Part shown: in pieces, positions 13,392-24,931 of the stretch
How the letters are laid out: each line of letters opens with the position of its first letter
How positions within the stretch are numbered: the first letter of the stretch is position 1
Source: Cricetomys ansorgei
Lineage: Eukaryota; Chordata; Mammalia; Rodentia; Nesomyidae
Reading direction: 5' to 3'
Assembly (NCBI GenBank): GCA_026225945.1
Contig: JAMJFZ010002475.1
Location: 2,288,501 to 2,352,500 of the forward strand
DNA: 64,000 bases
Translations under genes and position numbers: made by a program
Notes under the pieces: model-generated
The model's database searches: none
What the model saw: the letters and a program-made list of their open reading frames with translations, nothing else
Told to the model about the DNA's origin: nothing

Positions 13392-13740
13392 CGAGGACAC
13401 GTTCATGTGGAGACGCACTTTCAATCCTGGCACTTGGGAGGAGGAGGCAAGTGAATCTTTGCGCTTTAGAGGCTAGCCTGGTCTACACAGCTAGTTCTAG
13501 GGCAGTCAGGGCAACATAGTGAGACCCTGGCTCAAAAGGAGGGTAGGAAAGAGGGAAGGGAGGGAGGAGGAGAAGGAAAGGGAGTCTGAGGGATGTGGGT
13601 ACAGTGGTGCATGTACTCAGAAGGCAGCTCCCTGAGAACTGGAGGCCAGCAGGGGTCCACATAGCGAGTTTTAAGCTAGACAGGGCTTCATAGGGAGACC
13701 CTATCTCAAAAAAAGGAAAAAAGAAAAAATAAAAGAAATG
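13392..13740 (+). mobile_element. Two tandem degenerate B1-type SINEs
   Basis: Two plus-oriented B1-like copies (about 13395-13545 and 13595-13738) are separated by a purine-rich GGGAGGAGG tract. Both keep 'agcctggtctacac' or 'gagaccctatctc'-type signatures but lack parts of the body. Confidence 0.65.
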
Positions 13741-14795
13741 TTTTAGAGGAGAATAAGAGAGAGCGTGTGGGCTGTTAGGATAGTCAGAAAGATCCAGAAA
13801 GTTCTAAAAGATGAAGTTAACCTCTAAGCCATTTGCTGGGAAACGAACCTGTATGACTCTCGGGCCCACTTCTGGTGCCTATTTCTGCCTAATCTGACTT
13901 GCACTAGGGTCTGCTTATGCGGAGGGCAACACGGGCATTTCTATGGTAGGTACAGAAAAGGCTAGGCTCAACTTTCTGGAAACTCCAGCATTCCCTACCA
14001 GCAAGAGAATATCAGACTGTAGGTCTCCATAAACACCTCTGATGTTCTTCTTTATTAAAAATAAAGTACCAGTCACCACAGCACCAAAGACCGGCTCAAG
14101 CGAGTTCGCCTCGCAAACAGCCGGCTGGACATGGCTGGCTCCCAGAAATCACCAGGCAACCCTCCAGACCTGGAAGGAGCTGGTTGATATGCCTACCAAA
14201 CAAAACTCCCGACTCCTATAGCTTCTCACTCACCCCTCCACTAGAGATGAGGAATGCAGCTGAGCCAGGATACAGGCAGGTAGGCCCAGCCACACACTGC
14301 CATCAACCCAGATGTACACGGGAGATCAGTAACTGGAGGTACCTAACAGGTACTGAGCTGATCATGAAGGCTTAATAGAGCCAAAAATAGCCTCACTTGT
14401 TTCAAGCAGATTCTGACAAATGAAGCATGTGCAACTCCATCATCAGCTTGGGGGTGGGAGGGAGGGAGGAAATCAGTAAAGCAAAAGACCAGATCAGCCC
14501 AAAAGAGGCAAGGACTTCACGAGATTCCTGACAGCTGTACATCCCCAAATCCCAGGCCTGCAAGCCCCTCCCATCTTACTCCTAACAGAAAATTCTGCCT
14601 TGATCTCAAAACCTAGTCCCGTTATCCCACAGATCTGGGTGCACCAAAGAAGGTATTGTTTCATCTCAGCGCTCCAGTCAGACCACGGATTAGGAGACCC
14701 CCCCCCAACCCCTAACAAGAACTTGTGGGTGCTCCATCCTAGGGAAAATGAGGAGGCAAGAGCACTCGGAGGACCGGGAAGGAAGGTGGGGTGTG

Positions 14796-14872
14796 GAGAT
14801 GTAGTTCAGTGGTGAAGCATGTAAGGCACTGGGTTTGAACCCTTGCACCGCAAAAATTAAAAGGCAGACGGA
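14796..14872 (+). mobile_element. ID SINE
   Basis: Reads 'gtggagatgtagttcagtgg' with a downstream 'gggtttgaaccc' B-box-like segment and a short A-rich tail, as expected of a tRNA-derived ID element. Confidence 0.7.
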
Positions 14873-15528
14873 CAAAAAGCAATGGCGGAGGGTGGAGGAG
14901 GGTATGAGTATGCACTGAGGGGTGAAACCTATCAAAGCAAGTAGATTGGGATGGTGTGGGAATAGCCCCACGTAAAACCTTCAACCTATTGATTTTCAGT
15001 GGCTCACTGAGGCAGAACACGTCTCACTGCCTTCTAATTCCTAGCTCTGCCTGCTCTGACTTGCTTAACAAGTGAATCTGACACGTCTAAGATCTTCCTT
15101 GAGGCAGCTCACACATCTTGGGTTCCCCTAAGGTGTCATATAACCACTCCAAGACCACAACAACCTGGTGGTAAGGGAATATCCAAGTATAGATCACGCC
15201 CCACTTGAAAGAGCGGATCTCGGTGGGAGAGACAACTCTGACTTTACTGTCCAGGAGGGCAGGCATCTCCCTCCCCATACCTCCTCAAAACCCACCTGCT
15301 CTGGATCTAGAACTAAGAAAGCAAGCCACCAGCCATCCCCCAAACCCCCCAACCCCCATCCCATTTGCCCTAAAGGAGGAAGGGGGGTGGAGTCAGTTCA
15401 GGAGCAGGGCCAAAGAGACACAAAAAGCACTTGAAAAATCACGCCAAAAAGTACCCATTTCTCCCATGCCAATCTACTCCTTAGAGTCCGGAACAGGTCC
15501 AACCAAGTACGCCCACACAGGTGCTCAC

Positions 15529-16813
15529 CTGCATCCCCCTGGAAGGTGCTGTCTCCATCACTGGGCCAGATCTGCCCAGTCTTGCGGACACCTACGATGG
15601 TAGCCTCAGACACCACAACCTGGCACTGCCGGTGCCGCTTCTGACACTGCGGCGTCGGGGGGCTGCTACTGTCAAAGGACTGCTGTGAATTCTGCGAGGG
15701 TGAGCGGCTCTTGTCCCGGAACATACGGTAGGTGGTGGGGCTCGGTGACACGCGGCTGGACTGGCCAGAGGAAAAGTCCTCCTCGCTGGAGGTGAGGTTC
15801 TCATTGGAGCTGCAGTCCGGGGTGTAGCCACCTCCGCTGTCCTCGAAACTCCGAGGGGAGTAGGACCTGCGGGGCCAGGTGAGGCGCCTCTCCTGCTCCG
15901 AAGTGCTCTGGCTTCGCAGGAGCGGACCCTTGCCCTCTCCCTCCACCATCATACCCCCGACGTAGATGCTCTGGTAGGGTTGGTACTCCAGGGGCGGCCA
16001 AGGGGGCCTGTTGCCGCCGTTGGCATTGATGAGGTTGTCCTTCAGGAAGCGGGGATTCAACTCTGCGTCCTCGTAGTCACCGTCGAGGCCGCAGCTGCTC
16101 TCCGAGGAGCGCCCGCGGTAATGGGGTCTGGGCGCTTCCCCCAGGCCCTGCCCGGCGCTCTGCTGGGACTTCTTGCGTTCCATCTGCATGGCCTGGCTGC
16201 CCAGAGAACTGATTCGGTCGGACACCTCTTTGTCGTTGACCTTCACCAGGCCGCGCTCGTGGTGGAACTCGACGTTCACGTAGAAAGGCTTCTCGGAGTC
16301 GGCAGAGCCGGGCTGGGCAGGTCCCTTACGGATCTTCTCGAAGTTGGACCTGAGCGCAGCCACGCTGGTGGGGGGCCCTCGGTCGTCCCGGTCGGCCGGC
16401 GCTGCAGCCCCTGGCCTGCGGGCGGACGCCGGCCGTGCCTTACCCGGTGAGCCCTCTCCGTCGGGCCGTGCCTCGGGCTCCTCCACGGGCGCCGGGTCCG
16501 CGCCGTCGGCGGACGCGGGCGCAGGGCGCTGGGCGGGCGCCCGGGGCTCGGCGGCGCCGTCCGGGGGCTGCGCGGCGCGGCGGAAGCCCCAGCGCTGCCG
16601 ATCGTAGCTCTTCTTCTCCTTGGCCAGCAGCGTCTGCAGGTAGATCATACGGAAGCGCTCCTGGTTCACCTCCCGCTCCAGGCGGCGGATGGAGGCCTTG
16701 CAGCGCTCCAGCTCCTGCTCGATGTCGCCCACCGAGCGCAGCTCCATGCGCGGAGGCTCCGAGTCCGGGAACTGCGCCCTCCACGCCTCGGCGAAGCCCA
16801 CGGAGTCCACCAT
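15529..16813 (-). CDS. Bcr: BCR activator of RhoGEF and GTPase, exon 1 (N-terminal 428 codons)
   Basis: This encodes the N-terminal oligomerisation and scaffold part of BCR. BCR is a cytoplasmic protein whose later exons supply RhoGEF, PH, C2 and RacGAP domains. The frame starts at ATG 16813 in a good context (G at -3 and +4). It shows the coiled-coil region (about residues 3-70, rich in E/R/L heptads), a proline/alanine-rich stretch (80-150), the PFYVNV motif with Tyr178 (human Tyr177, the GRB2-binding site), and a long Ser-rich region with many SP motifs. The exon ends after GAT GCA G at the donor GTGAGC (15528), one base into a codon, as in human BCR. Human exon 1 encodes about 426 residues, so the length agrees. 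Without splicing the frame would stay open for 43 more codons to 15398. It sits in a CpG island. In human leukaemia, fusions to ABL1 join downstream of this exon. Confidence 0.97.
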
Positions 16814-16869
16814 GGCGCGGGGGCCCGCTCACCTGCGCCCAGCCGGGGCTGCGCGCCCAAGAGCCGGTC

Positions 16870-16926
16870 TCAGCGGCGGCGCGGAGTTCTCACCGGGCCC
16901 GGCCCGGGGAGCCCGGCGGCTCCCAT
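16870..16926 (-). CDS. Short upstream ORF in the Bcr leader
   Basis: An ATG at 16926 has G at -3 and G at +4. It opens an 18-codon frame rich in Gly, Pro and Arg that stops at 16870, 56 nt before the Bcr start codon. It is the only ATG I found in the leader between 16814 and 17400. If transcripts start upstream of it, ribosomes could translate it and reinitiate at Bcr. Whether it is used is inference, and the peptide resembles nothing I know. Confidence 0.4.
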   Translation of the reverse strand: MGAAGLPGPGPVRTPRRR

Positions 16927-16992
16927 GGCCCCCGCGGCGGCGGAGGCGAACAATGCCCGCCTCCCCGGGGGCCGCAGGTGAAGCGGGCGGCT

Positions 16993-17017
16993 CGGCGGCG
17001 GCGGCGGCGGCGGCGGG
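16993..17017 (-). repeat. (GGC)n trinucleotide run in the Bcr leader
   Basis: About eight uninterrupted GGC units on the plus strand (GCC in the transcript), followed by a G-run. It lies within the inferred 5' UTR and does not affect the Bcr reading frame. Confidence 0.85.
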
Positions 17018-18663
17018 GGGCGCGCGCGGACGGGCACGGTAGGTGGGGGGAGGGCGCGGGGTTGCGCACGCCGCTATTGTGTGCGGGGCTCCGCGGCGCG
17101 CGCGGCGGCGGGCCCGGTCCTCCGCCGAGCAGGGCCTCCGCGAGCCCGCGCCAGCAGCCCGTGCGCCCCTCGCCTCCTCCGGCTCCCGCGCCGCCGCGCC
17201 CCGCAGCCCCCGACGTCCCGCAGCTTTCCAGGCAGGCGTCGCGCTCCACCCCGGCCAGCTCCCGCCGCGCTCCCGCCGCGGCCCGCACTCAGCGCCGCAG
17301 GAAGGGGAGGACCCGGGGGGCGGTGGCCGCGGCGCGGCTGAAGGGGGCCGGGCGCGCCTCTTAAAGGAGCCGCACCTCGGGCGGAGCGCTGGGTCCTTGA
17401 AATGGACCGGGATGGCGACTAGCCGGTCTAGTCCCACCCTGACGCTGGGACGCCCCAGACTTTGGGATTCCGAGCGAATCCCGCCACCACGGAGGCCCTG
17501 GCTAGTTTCTCACACCTGGGACAGAAATAACCTAGTTCCTCTTTTCCGCACAGTCTGGGCACCCGCCAGCCTTGGTGCTGACCGCACCAGGGAACACCCA
17601 CCAGGGCAGGTCACCCAATGAGACGGCCAGGGCCCGGCTGGGTCATCCATGCCAGAAGCCCGTGTGCCAGCCAGCAAGCTTCTGGTGTTGGAGATCTGAA
17701 GTGGGTGATGAAGCTTAATGTCCACAGAGTTGTCACCGGACTCCTTACACTGAGTGATAAATAGGAATTTCTCTCCCTCGGCTCATTCAACGCATCTCCC
17801 TTCCTGACTTCTGATCTCCAGAGGCCAGTGTAGTTTTATCGGGGTGTCTTTCTTTCTCTGAAGAGATCACAAACCTTCCTAGCCTCATAGCTGAATAGAA
17901 GGTGGGAAAAATCTTTGATGCTTCCCAGGGAAGCTCGGGGATCCGAGGCATGCATATCAGAGAACAAATACACTGTAGGGAGTCTCCTGGGTACAAAACG
18001 AAATCCAGGCCAGCCTCCTGGGTGAGGTGAAAGGAAACAGGATTTGGTGGCTGAAGAACAGCGTGAGTTCTGACCACATTTCGCTTCCCGTGCCTCAGTT
18101 TCCCAACCATTGAGGAAAAAAAACCCAAACAGAACAGAACATCTCCTACCCCCTACCTCCCCTCAAGCTGTTATTCCTTGGTTGCAAACAGTGATCATGC
18201 TTTTCCTAGCGAATATTAGCAGGGTCTCCCTGGCGTACAGCGTGTGATCTCAGTGATTCTCTTTCCTTTCCTGGAACTCATTTTTGTCATCATCTGAAGC
18301 AGGCTGTCCACACCCGCGTGGGGTTCAGACTGTGTTAATGTCGGCAGGGCAGGCTGGCTTGCCTTTGAAGTCCAGCTCATAACTCTTGAGTGCTGAGCAG
18401 CTCGCTGCTGCCCTCTGCAGGTCTGTTTAATCTCTCGTTTCTTCGGTCCCCGCCTACCTCTCCCTTCTTCCCCAGAGGCAGTAAACAATGCAAGGGATCG
18501 CAGAGGGTGAAACAGTTTTACTGGTGACTTGACTTTGGGGCCAGGGGAGGGGAAAAAAATAAAGGCTAAGCGTTCCCAGAAGCACAGTAGTGAAAGACGT
18601 TCTCTTCCTCGGTAGACTCACCTTTAAAATGAATGTAAAAAAAATAAAAAAGGCCTGCTCCTC

Positions 18664-18751
18664 GCTGGAGGTGTGGCTCAAATGGTAAAGATCCTATTTG
18701 GCAAGACAAGCCCATCAATCAATACCCAACACTTAAAAAAAAAAAAAAAAA
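18664..18751 (+). mobile_element. ID SINE with poly(A) tail
   Basis: A tRNA-like head ('ctggaggtgtggctcaaatgg') ends in a pure A tail of about 17 nt at 18735-18751. This is a retroposed copy, not a tRNA gene. Confidence 0.65.
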
Positions 18752-19084
18752 GCCGTGACCTCACAGGGTCACAATCAATACGAGCCGCCGCCTGTAATGA
18801 TCTGATCGAATCATCCAATAATAGGAACAGGCAAGACGAGAACTCAAGCCCCTGGAATCCTATTTCCTGACCATCTGAAAAAAAGAAATCTTCCAACGAC
18901 AAAATTCTTTTCTTCCCTTGTTGAGTGCATGCTTCAGTTTCCAGAGGGGATTGCCGCCTCCCCAGGGACCCTATAACCCTTCATGTATGGCAAAGCAAGG
19001 AGTGTTTTGGTGGACGAGGGTGGCTTCACCCATCAATATGGTAATAGCTCTCTGGTGCACAGACTCCAATTCAGTTCTACTTTA

Positions 19085-19320
19085 AATACTTTTTTTGTGG
19101 AATTGGGGGTGGGGTTACTGGGAGTTTGAACCCAGGACTTCGTGTATGCTGGGCAACCAGTCTTCCACTGAGCCACACTCCCTAAAGTGTAAATGTTTTC
19201 TAGTGACTCAACCATTCATTTATTTTGAGATGAGGGCCAGTACTTCTGGACTCAAGTGATCCACTTCTTAATTCAGCCTCCTGAGCAGCTGGGACTATAG
19301 TTATGCATCAGCGAGCTGGC
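19085..19320 (-). mobile_element. ID-like and proto-B1-like SINE fragments
   Basis: Reverse-orientation ID-like sequence ('tttgaacccaggacttcgtg', about 19085-19190) is followed by a reverse B1/7SL-like fragment ('tcagcctcctgagcagctgg', about 19200-19320). Both are old and diverged. Confidence 0.55.
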
Positions 19321-22064
19321 TTTTTAATATTGTATAAATAAATAAACTTGCTTTCAAAACTCAAAGGCTCTGAGGCAGGCTCTGTTCTCTTGACGTAGCA
19401 GATTGCTCGTTGAGTACAAGATAGTGGCTTTCTTTCCCTGCCAGACAGCCTTTTCTGGCCCCCCAATGCTATTCCTCCATCCTCAGGACCTCCCTCAAGA
19501 TGCTCCATGACAGTTTCTGGTCCTTTTCTGCACAGAGCATCTTTCTCTCTTCCTCTCTTTCTTTTCCTATAGAGCTTTCTTATCATCTGTCATTCTCTAG
19601 GAGGACAGAGTGAGGAGAGACATGGAGTCCACACATACCTACGATCCGTTGCCTTGTACAGTGTCTCTGCAAGCATTGGGACTATCAGCAAGCAGCCAGT
19701 AGTGGTTAGATTGGGATATATGTGTGGCCCAGAATAAGGCACAGGCTAGGGAGGTGTGTGTGTGAGAAAGAGAGAGGGAGAGAGAGAGACAGACTGACAG
19801 ACAGACAGATTGAAATGGAAGGCAGGTAGAGTTGAGTCAGCAGAGAATAAGGCAAAAGGTGGGGGGAAAGCTAGCTGGACCTTCTCGGACCTTCTCTTGC
19901 TCCTTCTCTACCCATTCATCAGCCCTGTCTCCATCCCTGCCGGAGACTGGGATAAGGCTCTTTTAAGTGGGATGTGGTTGTGTTATCCATCTGTTACCCA
20001 TCGTGTCGTCTTCAGAGAGATAGAGACCACAGCATCCACAGCATCGATACAGTCATTCTCTAGTCCTGTTTGCTCCTGCTGTGCTGAACAGTGATTGGCT
20101 GGTGGCTCTCCTCCCAGCTTACAAATCCCTGGCCTATCATAGGCAACAGGGATCTCTGTAGGGCAGCCTTGCCAAGTAGGCAGCGGGTCTTCTCCAGAGC
20201 TGCCGGCCCAGGTTCCTGGTGACCAAGCAGGATTCTCATTAGCAGCAACTCCACCCACCTTCTGCAGGATCCCGATGATGGATCAAGCTTCTGGATCCTG
20301 GCCAGCGCCATCTCCTGACTGTTGCCTGCAGCCTTTACCGGGAGAGGAAGAGAAGGATGCAGTGAACTTGTCAGCGAAGGGATGTCCAGTCAGGTGGTCC
20401 GGGTTTCCACTTTCAGTGACCGGAGGCCCAGAGCACCTGTAGGTCAGGATGCTCCGCTGGTAAGGGGAGGAACTCTAGGTCTGCTTTATCCCTCAGATCC
20501 AAGCCTTATATGTCATCACAGAAGGCCAGGGGTAAGCAGCCTGAGTAACAGCCTTGGAAGCTGCATCCACCTGGCTCAGGCAGGTAGCTGGTGACTCTGA
20601 ATGCCACCAACACGCAGGACAACAGGGAAGAAACGGAGGAGGACCTGCGTGGCTGGGATGGGATTGCCGTACTTCCTGTCTGCCCGTCAGCTTCTCTTGG
20701 GGGACGGGCTAACATATGGGAGGTGACATGTTGAGGCCACAGCAGATGGCAGAGGAGCCCCAGGAGCTTCTGGAAGGGCCTGCCTCAGGGCTGTATCTTA
20801 AGCCAGCCCTGGGCCCAGACTCACTTCTTATTCAGAAGGGGAGGGGCTCCCTCTAAGCTGTGTGATTCTTCTGAGAAGCCCCCAGCCCCCGACTCTCATG
20901 CTTCCCCAGTTACTGTGTTCTCTCAATGTGCCACTGTCCCACAGGGCCTGGTACGATGTGTGGACAGAGCCGTTTCTTGTTCCCAGCCTGCACTTTTGTG
21001 GGGTCATGTCCCTCGGTGAGTGTTGTGTGGATTTGTGGATTATTAACTGGAAGGATTAAGAAAGTAGGCTGTAGAAACTCCAGAATCACTAGTGATGTTC
21101 CATGCCTGTAATCCCAGCACTTGGGAGGCAGAGACAGGAGGTGTGTTTAGTTTGAGCCCGGCCTTGAGAGAGAGGGAGAGAGAATTGTGTGACTATATGA
21201 ATTTAATCAACCCTGTCTACGTCTATGTTCAGCTACCTTGGTGTTAGGTGACCATAGTTCTCCTCCTGGCTTAAGATAGCTGAAGCTGGGAATGGTCACT
21301 ATCCTCTAGGCTATAGTGCCACGGTTGAATCCCTGTGGCCTCCTCTGGGCCACCAAGGCTCCTAACAGGCCAGGAAGGTAGAGGCAAGCAACCAGGACAC
21401 AAGTGGCTGAGCTTGAAGTACCTGTTAGTCACTGTGGAGTCTGAATCACCACTGCTGCATGACCAGCAGAGGACCCTCCAACACCACGTAGACACAGGGA
21501 ACGGGCTATGCTCCGGGTAAGGCTTGGTGGGGGGCTCTGAGCAGGAGTGGGTGAGGTGTCATGCAAATGCAGCCCTTTCGGGTCACACCCTTGAATGAGA
21601 GACCACTCTAAACGCACGCCCGGGTACTCGTGTGAGAGCCTGAAGGGTAAGGCTACTGAGTACCAGGTTCAGATTCTACCGGTTTCAGACCTCAAGCTAA
21701 AGCGTGACAGAGTGGAGAGCCGCTCCGATGGGTCCTGGCTTCTTAGTGCACGATCTTCTCACTGTTAGACGGCAGACAGAGGTGTCTCCAGCAGGAGACA
21801 AACAAGAGTGGGTAGAAGGCGGGAAAGGAATGGGGGGGAGGGCAAAGCACATCTCCGAAGTTCTCGCTCGCTCACTAGAACCTTGGCTGTGGAAAAGGCT
21901 GCTTACCTGGTCCTGCAGGCTCAGACCCCGCAGGCTGCCTGGGCCCAGGCAGGAATCCACTGTCAAATGCTGAGATGTCTGAAGAAAACAACCTTATATC
22001 CAGTGTGTGAGGGCCGGTAACATGGAGTCGATGAGGTTTCCTATCATTTCTTTTTTACAAACCA

Positions 22065-22260
22065 TTTTTAAAGACTTATGTGTGTATACCCAAAGGTATG
22101 CATGTGTGTGTACCATGGGTGTATAGGAACCCAAAGAGGTCAGAAGGGGGTCAGATTCCATGGAATCAGCCTTACAGGTGGTCGTGAGCCACCATGTGGG
22201 TGCTGGGAACCCAACCCTGGTCTTCTGCAAGAGCAGCTTTTACCTGCTGAGCCATCTGCT
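22065..22260 (-). mobile_element. B3 SINE
   Basis: A reverse-orientation B2/B3-type element. It shows 'gtgagccaccatgtgggtgc', then 'ctgctgagccatctgc' at the right, which is the reverse of the tRNA-derived head. The left end is AT-rich and diverged. Confidence 0.75.
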
Positions 22261-22334
22261 TTTTGGGGGATGGGGAATGGAACCTGTGGTGGCCAGCACT
22301 CTACTGGTGCGTGACAGCTCTGGCTCACTTGCTG

Positions 22335-22680
22335 TGGTTTGAGAGTCTCCTCCAAAAACTCACGCTGAAAGTTAATTCCAAATACAACAGTGTCGGGAGG
22401 TGGGGCCCAGTGGGAAGTGTTCGGGGCTCCTGAATAGACTGCCGTTTATCACAAGACTGGGGTTGTTACAAGAGCGTATTTGATCCCCCTCTTTACTTCT
22501 CCATTCAGTACATGCTCTGTGGTCCGTGTTGGGATGTGGTGTATGGAGCCCTTGCCAGATGTCACTCCCATTCTCTTGGGCTTCCCAACTGGAGCCTAAA
22601 TTGATCTGCTGCTTATAAATTACCCAGTCTGTGGTACGGGGGGTTTAGTCACACAGACATTAAGAACAACAGTGTTGACC
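22335..22680 (+). mobile_element. MaLR-type LTR fragment
   Basis: Resembles a solo LTR of the ERVL-MaLR group (MST/THE-like). It has a 'gggaggtggggcccagtggg' segment and a 'tataaattacccagtctgtgg' segment after a degenerate polyadenylation region. It is noncoding and diverged; subfamily not assigned. Confidence 0.6.
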
Positions 22681-23439
22681 GGCAAAGAAATGCCTGAATC
22701 CCTTGATTTTCCTTGGAAAACAGCCTCTATCTTTCCAGGCAAGACATTGAAAGTGGGGAGACCATCATTGAGTCAGGACCCACAGAAACAAGCCGGCACA
22801 CCGTGGTGGGCGGGGCCACAGGAGGAGCGCTTAGTAAAGGGTAATCTACAGAGATGCGGATGTATGCAATGCCGGTGTACTTCTAGCTCTAGAGCTCAGG
22901 ACAGGAGGACACGGTATCACCACCCCACCACCCACCATCCTGGGACCTGGAAGGACGAGGGGAAGCTTCAGGCCACATTGCCATCGGCTTCCACCCCGTG
23001 AAGCGTTATGCTACAGCCGCTAAACCCAGACCTCCCTAACGCTGCGACAATGTAGCCTGTCCCTAACAGGCCGTGTCTTAGTGAACCAGGGGAGGCCACA
23101 GCCCAGAGAAGAGGCCGTGAAGACCTGCTGTGGAAATTCTCAAGTGGCCACAGTGAAAGCTAACAATAGCTGGACACAAACTAGCTGACCCGTAGATAAG
23201 GAAGTCGAACGTGCTACAGCCTATCCGTGCTGAGGAAACTGTTTTGTACACAGAGGGGGTCGGCGGGGAAGGACGGCACAGAAGGAATTTTATCAACTGT
23301 TAACCGTGTTTACTTCAAAGGGTACAACTGACTTCGGGGCAGAAGTATTTTCATTTATATGCTCTACCGCCTTGCTTAACACCAAACATTTAACTCCTTT
23401 AAAGAGATGTTTTATATACTTTTTAAAATATCAGAGCTT

Positions 23440-23880
23440 GAGCCAAACGTGAGATTCACGTCTGTAATCCCAGCACTGGGGAGGCAGAAGCAGGGGCTTG
23501 CTGCGAGCTCAAGGCCAGCCTAGTGTCCACAGTGACACCCTGTTTCAGAGGGGGTGGGGTGGAGAGAGAGAGGGAAGACAGCTAAGATAAGGCTAAAGAA
23601 TGTTGGTATCGAACAGGAAAATATGCCGGTGTTCTTGGACGCTGGGCCACTGCTGAGTTAGTAAACAGTCATGGAAATGTGTGGTATGCCAGGCGTTTAG
23701 AAAAGGGCGCTGACCAACATGGCTGCCTGCAGATGCTTCCCATTTTTAAGAAGCAGGTGTTGCTGGGTATGGTGGGACATGTCTCTAATCCTGGCACTTG
23801 GGAGGTGGAGGACAAATAAAATCTAAGGCCAGCCTCAGCTACATACAGACTTGGAGGCCAGCATGGGCTACATGAGGCCG
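23440..23880 (+). mobile_element. Two B1-type SINE fragments
   Basis: Two plus-oriented degenerate copies (about 23440-23560 and 23762-23880), each with a 'cacttgggaggtggagg'-like core followed by 'aaggccagcct'. Confidence 0.65.
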
Positions 23881-24872
23881 TCTTTGTTGGGGGAGGCGGA
23901 GGAAGCGGCAGCTAGGGATGCCAGGTGTACCCACCTTCTTGTGGCAGGAGTAAGACAGGGATGGGTCCAGAGTTACAGGAGTATGGAGTGGGTGAGGGGT
24001 CAGGGGAGACCCTGGACCCGAGTGGGGAGCCGTGTCCCTGCTGATGTGTAGGAAGGGGTTAGGCATTCTAGGTTCTGGATGTCCCAAGTCCTCCAGCGAT
24101 GTGTGGACCACTGCCGAGGTCCCGAGAGACACGCAGCCCAGTTAGAGAGGCACAACAGGGACGGGCACAGGTGACAGCACTTGGCAGTGTCAGCCTTGGG
24201 GGTGAGGAATGAGCTGCCAGAGGTCACCTCAGAGGTCATCCCGGCACAGTCATGACGATTCACCTTCAGATGGGCCAAAGGGACCCTGACACTTGGGGCA
24301 GGACAGGACTCCCATGGAGCCAAAGGGACTTAACCCATTGTGCTTAACAGTGGGGCCCTGAGTCCTGAAAGTCTGCGGCAGAGAGACAGTGGATGGCGAG
24401 GTCTGAAGCTCCAAGATCTAGAACTCCATGTCTTCTTGATGAGAGAGAACTCGCAGTTGGGACGACAGGAGAGCTTTACTAACCCATTCTGACAAGTCTT
24501 GGTTGCTTCAAACATGGAGATGAGGGTTCAGAAGCCCCTAGCTCGGATCAGCAGGAAAGGGCTGGGGGTGGGGGGGACTGTGGATATAATCGGACAAGGG
24601 ATGCGGGCTAGCTCTGAAGTGTCCCGAGTTTGCAGTCTCGAAGCTTCTTGATACCCAGTACCTGAGGTCCCTGTAGGGAAGGTTCACTCCAGTGCCCCCA
24701 AACAGCCGGGCAGAATGGGGTCCCAGCAGCCCAGTGGTTGCTGACCTGTCGAAGAGAAATGGCTGAGCCCTGTAGACATGGGCCTTCTCCAGCTTGAAGG
24801 CATATCAGCTGCAGAGCCTGTGTTCCATGTCAGCCTATGCTCATGCAGAGTATACAGCTCTGCTGGCCTCAG

Positions 24873-24931
24873 TTAACAGCAGCCCAGGCCAGGCGGCCTC
24901 TTGTTCTCCTGGGTCTTGGGTACCTCTATTC
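24873..24931 (-). CDS. Rab36: Rab36 coding exon 10 (C terminus)
   Basis: After a strong polypyrimidine tract and CAG acceptor (24932-24935), this encodes IEVPKTQENKRPPGLGCC and TAA at 24873. The split codon C|GA gives Arg249 from the previous exon. The terminal CC is the Rab prenylation motif. The exon continues leftward as 3' UTR of unknown length. Confidence 0.95.

Larger units (their letters stand above)
1..15528 (-). other. Bcr: Bcr intron 1 (5' part, transcribed leftward)
   Basis: This stretch begins at the GTGAGC donor that ends Bcr exon 1 and runs off the left edge. I see no exon in it: no open frame here resembles a Bcr domain. In human BCR the first intron is tens of kilobases long, so finding no exon 2 within 15.5 kb is expected. 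It holds an Lx-like L1 (900-2640), several B1 and ID SINEs, an inverted-repeat-bounded element (10608-11191), short mono- and dinucleotide repeats, and unassigned sequence. The region 7535-7770 resembles a very old mammalian interspersed repeat that I cannot name. About 2.8-6.6 kb and 11.2-13.3 kb show nothing I can assign. Confidence 0.85.
16814..17400 (-). promoter_or_regulatory. Bcr: Bcr 5' leader and CpG-island promoter
   Basis: The sequence is extremely GC- and CpG-rich from within exon 1 to about 17400, where composition drops sharply. I see no TATA box, as expected of a CpG-island promoter. The leader contains a GGC trinucleotide run (16993-17017) and a short ATG-initiated upstream reading frame (16870-16926). 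The transcription start cannot be fixed from sequence; human BCR has a leader of several hundred bases, which would place it near 17300. Confidence 0.8.
17401..24872. other. Bcr-Rab36 intergenic region
   Basis: This lies between the Bcr promoter and the Rab36 stop codon. The right part must include the Rab36 3' UTR, but I find no clear AATAAA on the minus strand close to 24872, so its left end is not placed. I recognise SINE fragments (18664-18751, 19085-19320, 21088-21180, 22065-22260, 23440-23560, 23762-23880), a MaLR-type LTR (22335-22680), and a GA-rich stretch at about 19757-19815. No gene-like frame is supported. Confidence 0.7.

Noticed and set aside
16435..17364. 309-codon plus-strand open frame across the Bcr CpG island
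   Set aside because: It is antisense to Bcr exon 1 and leader. High GC content suppresses stop codons in all frames, and the product is low-complexity Arg/Pro/Ala with no recognisable domain.
16440..17437. Several long minus-strand frames overlapping or preceding the Bcr start (e.g. from 16832, 16860 and 17437)
   Set aside because: Their first codons are GTG or TTG, not ATG, and their length reflects GC content. The only ATG-initiated upstream frame I found is 16870-16926.
18664..18735. tRNA-like sequences with A- and B-box-like motifs
   Set aside because: These are ID/B2 retroposons: they lack a full cloverleaf and end in A-rich tails.
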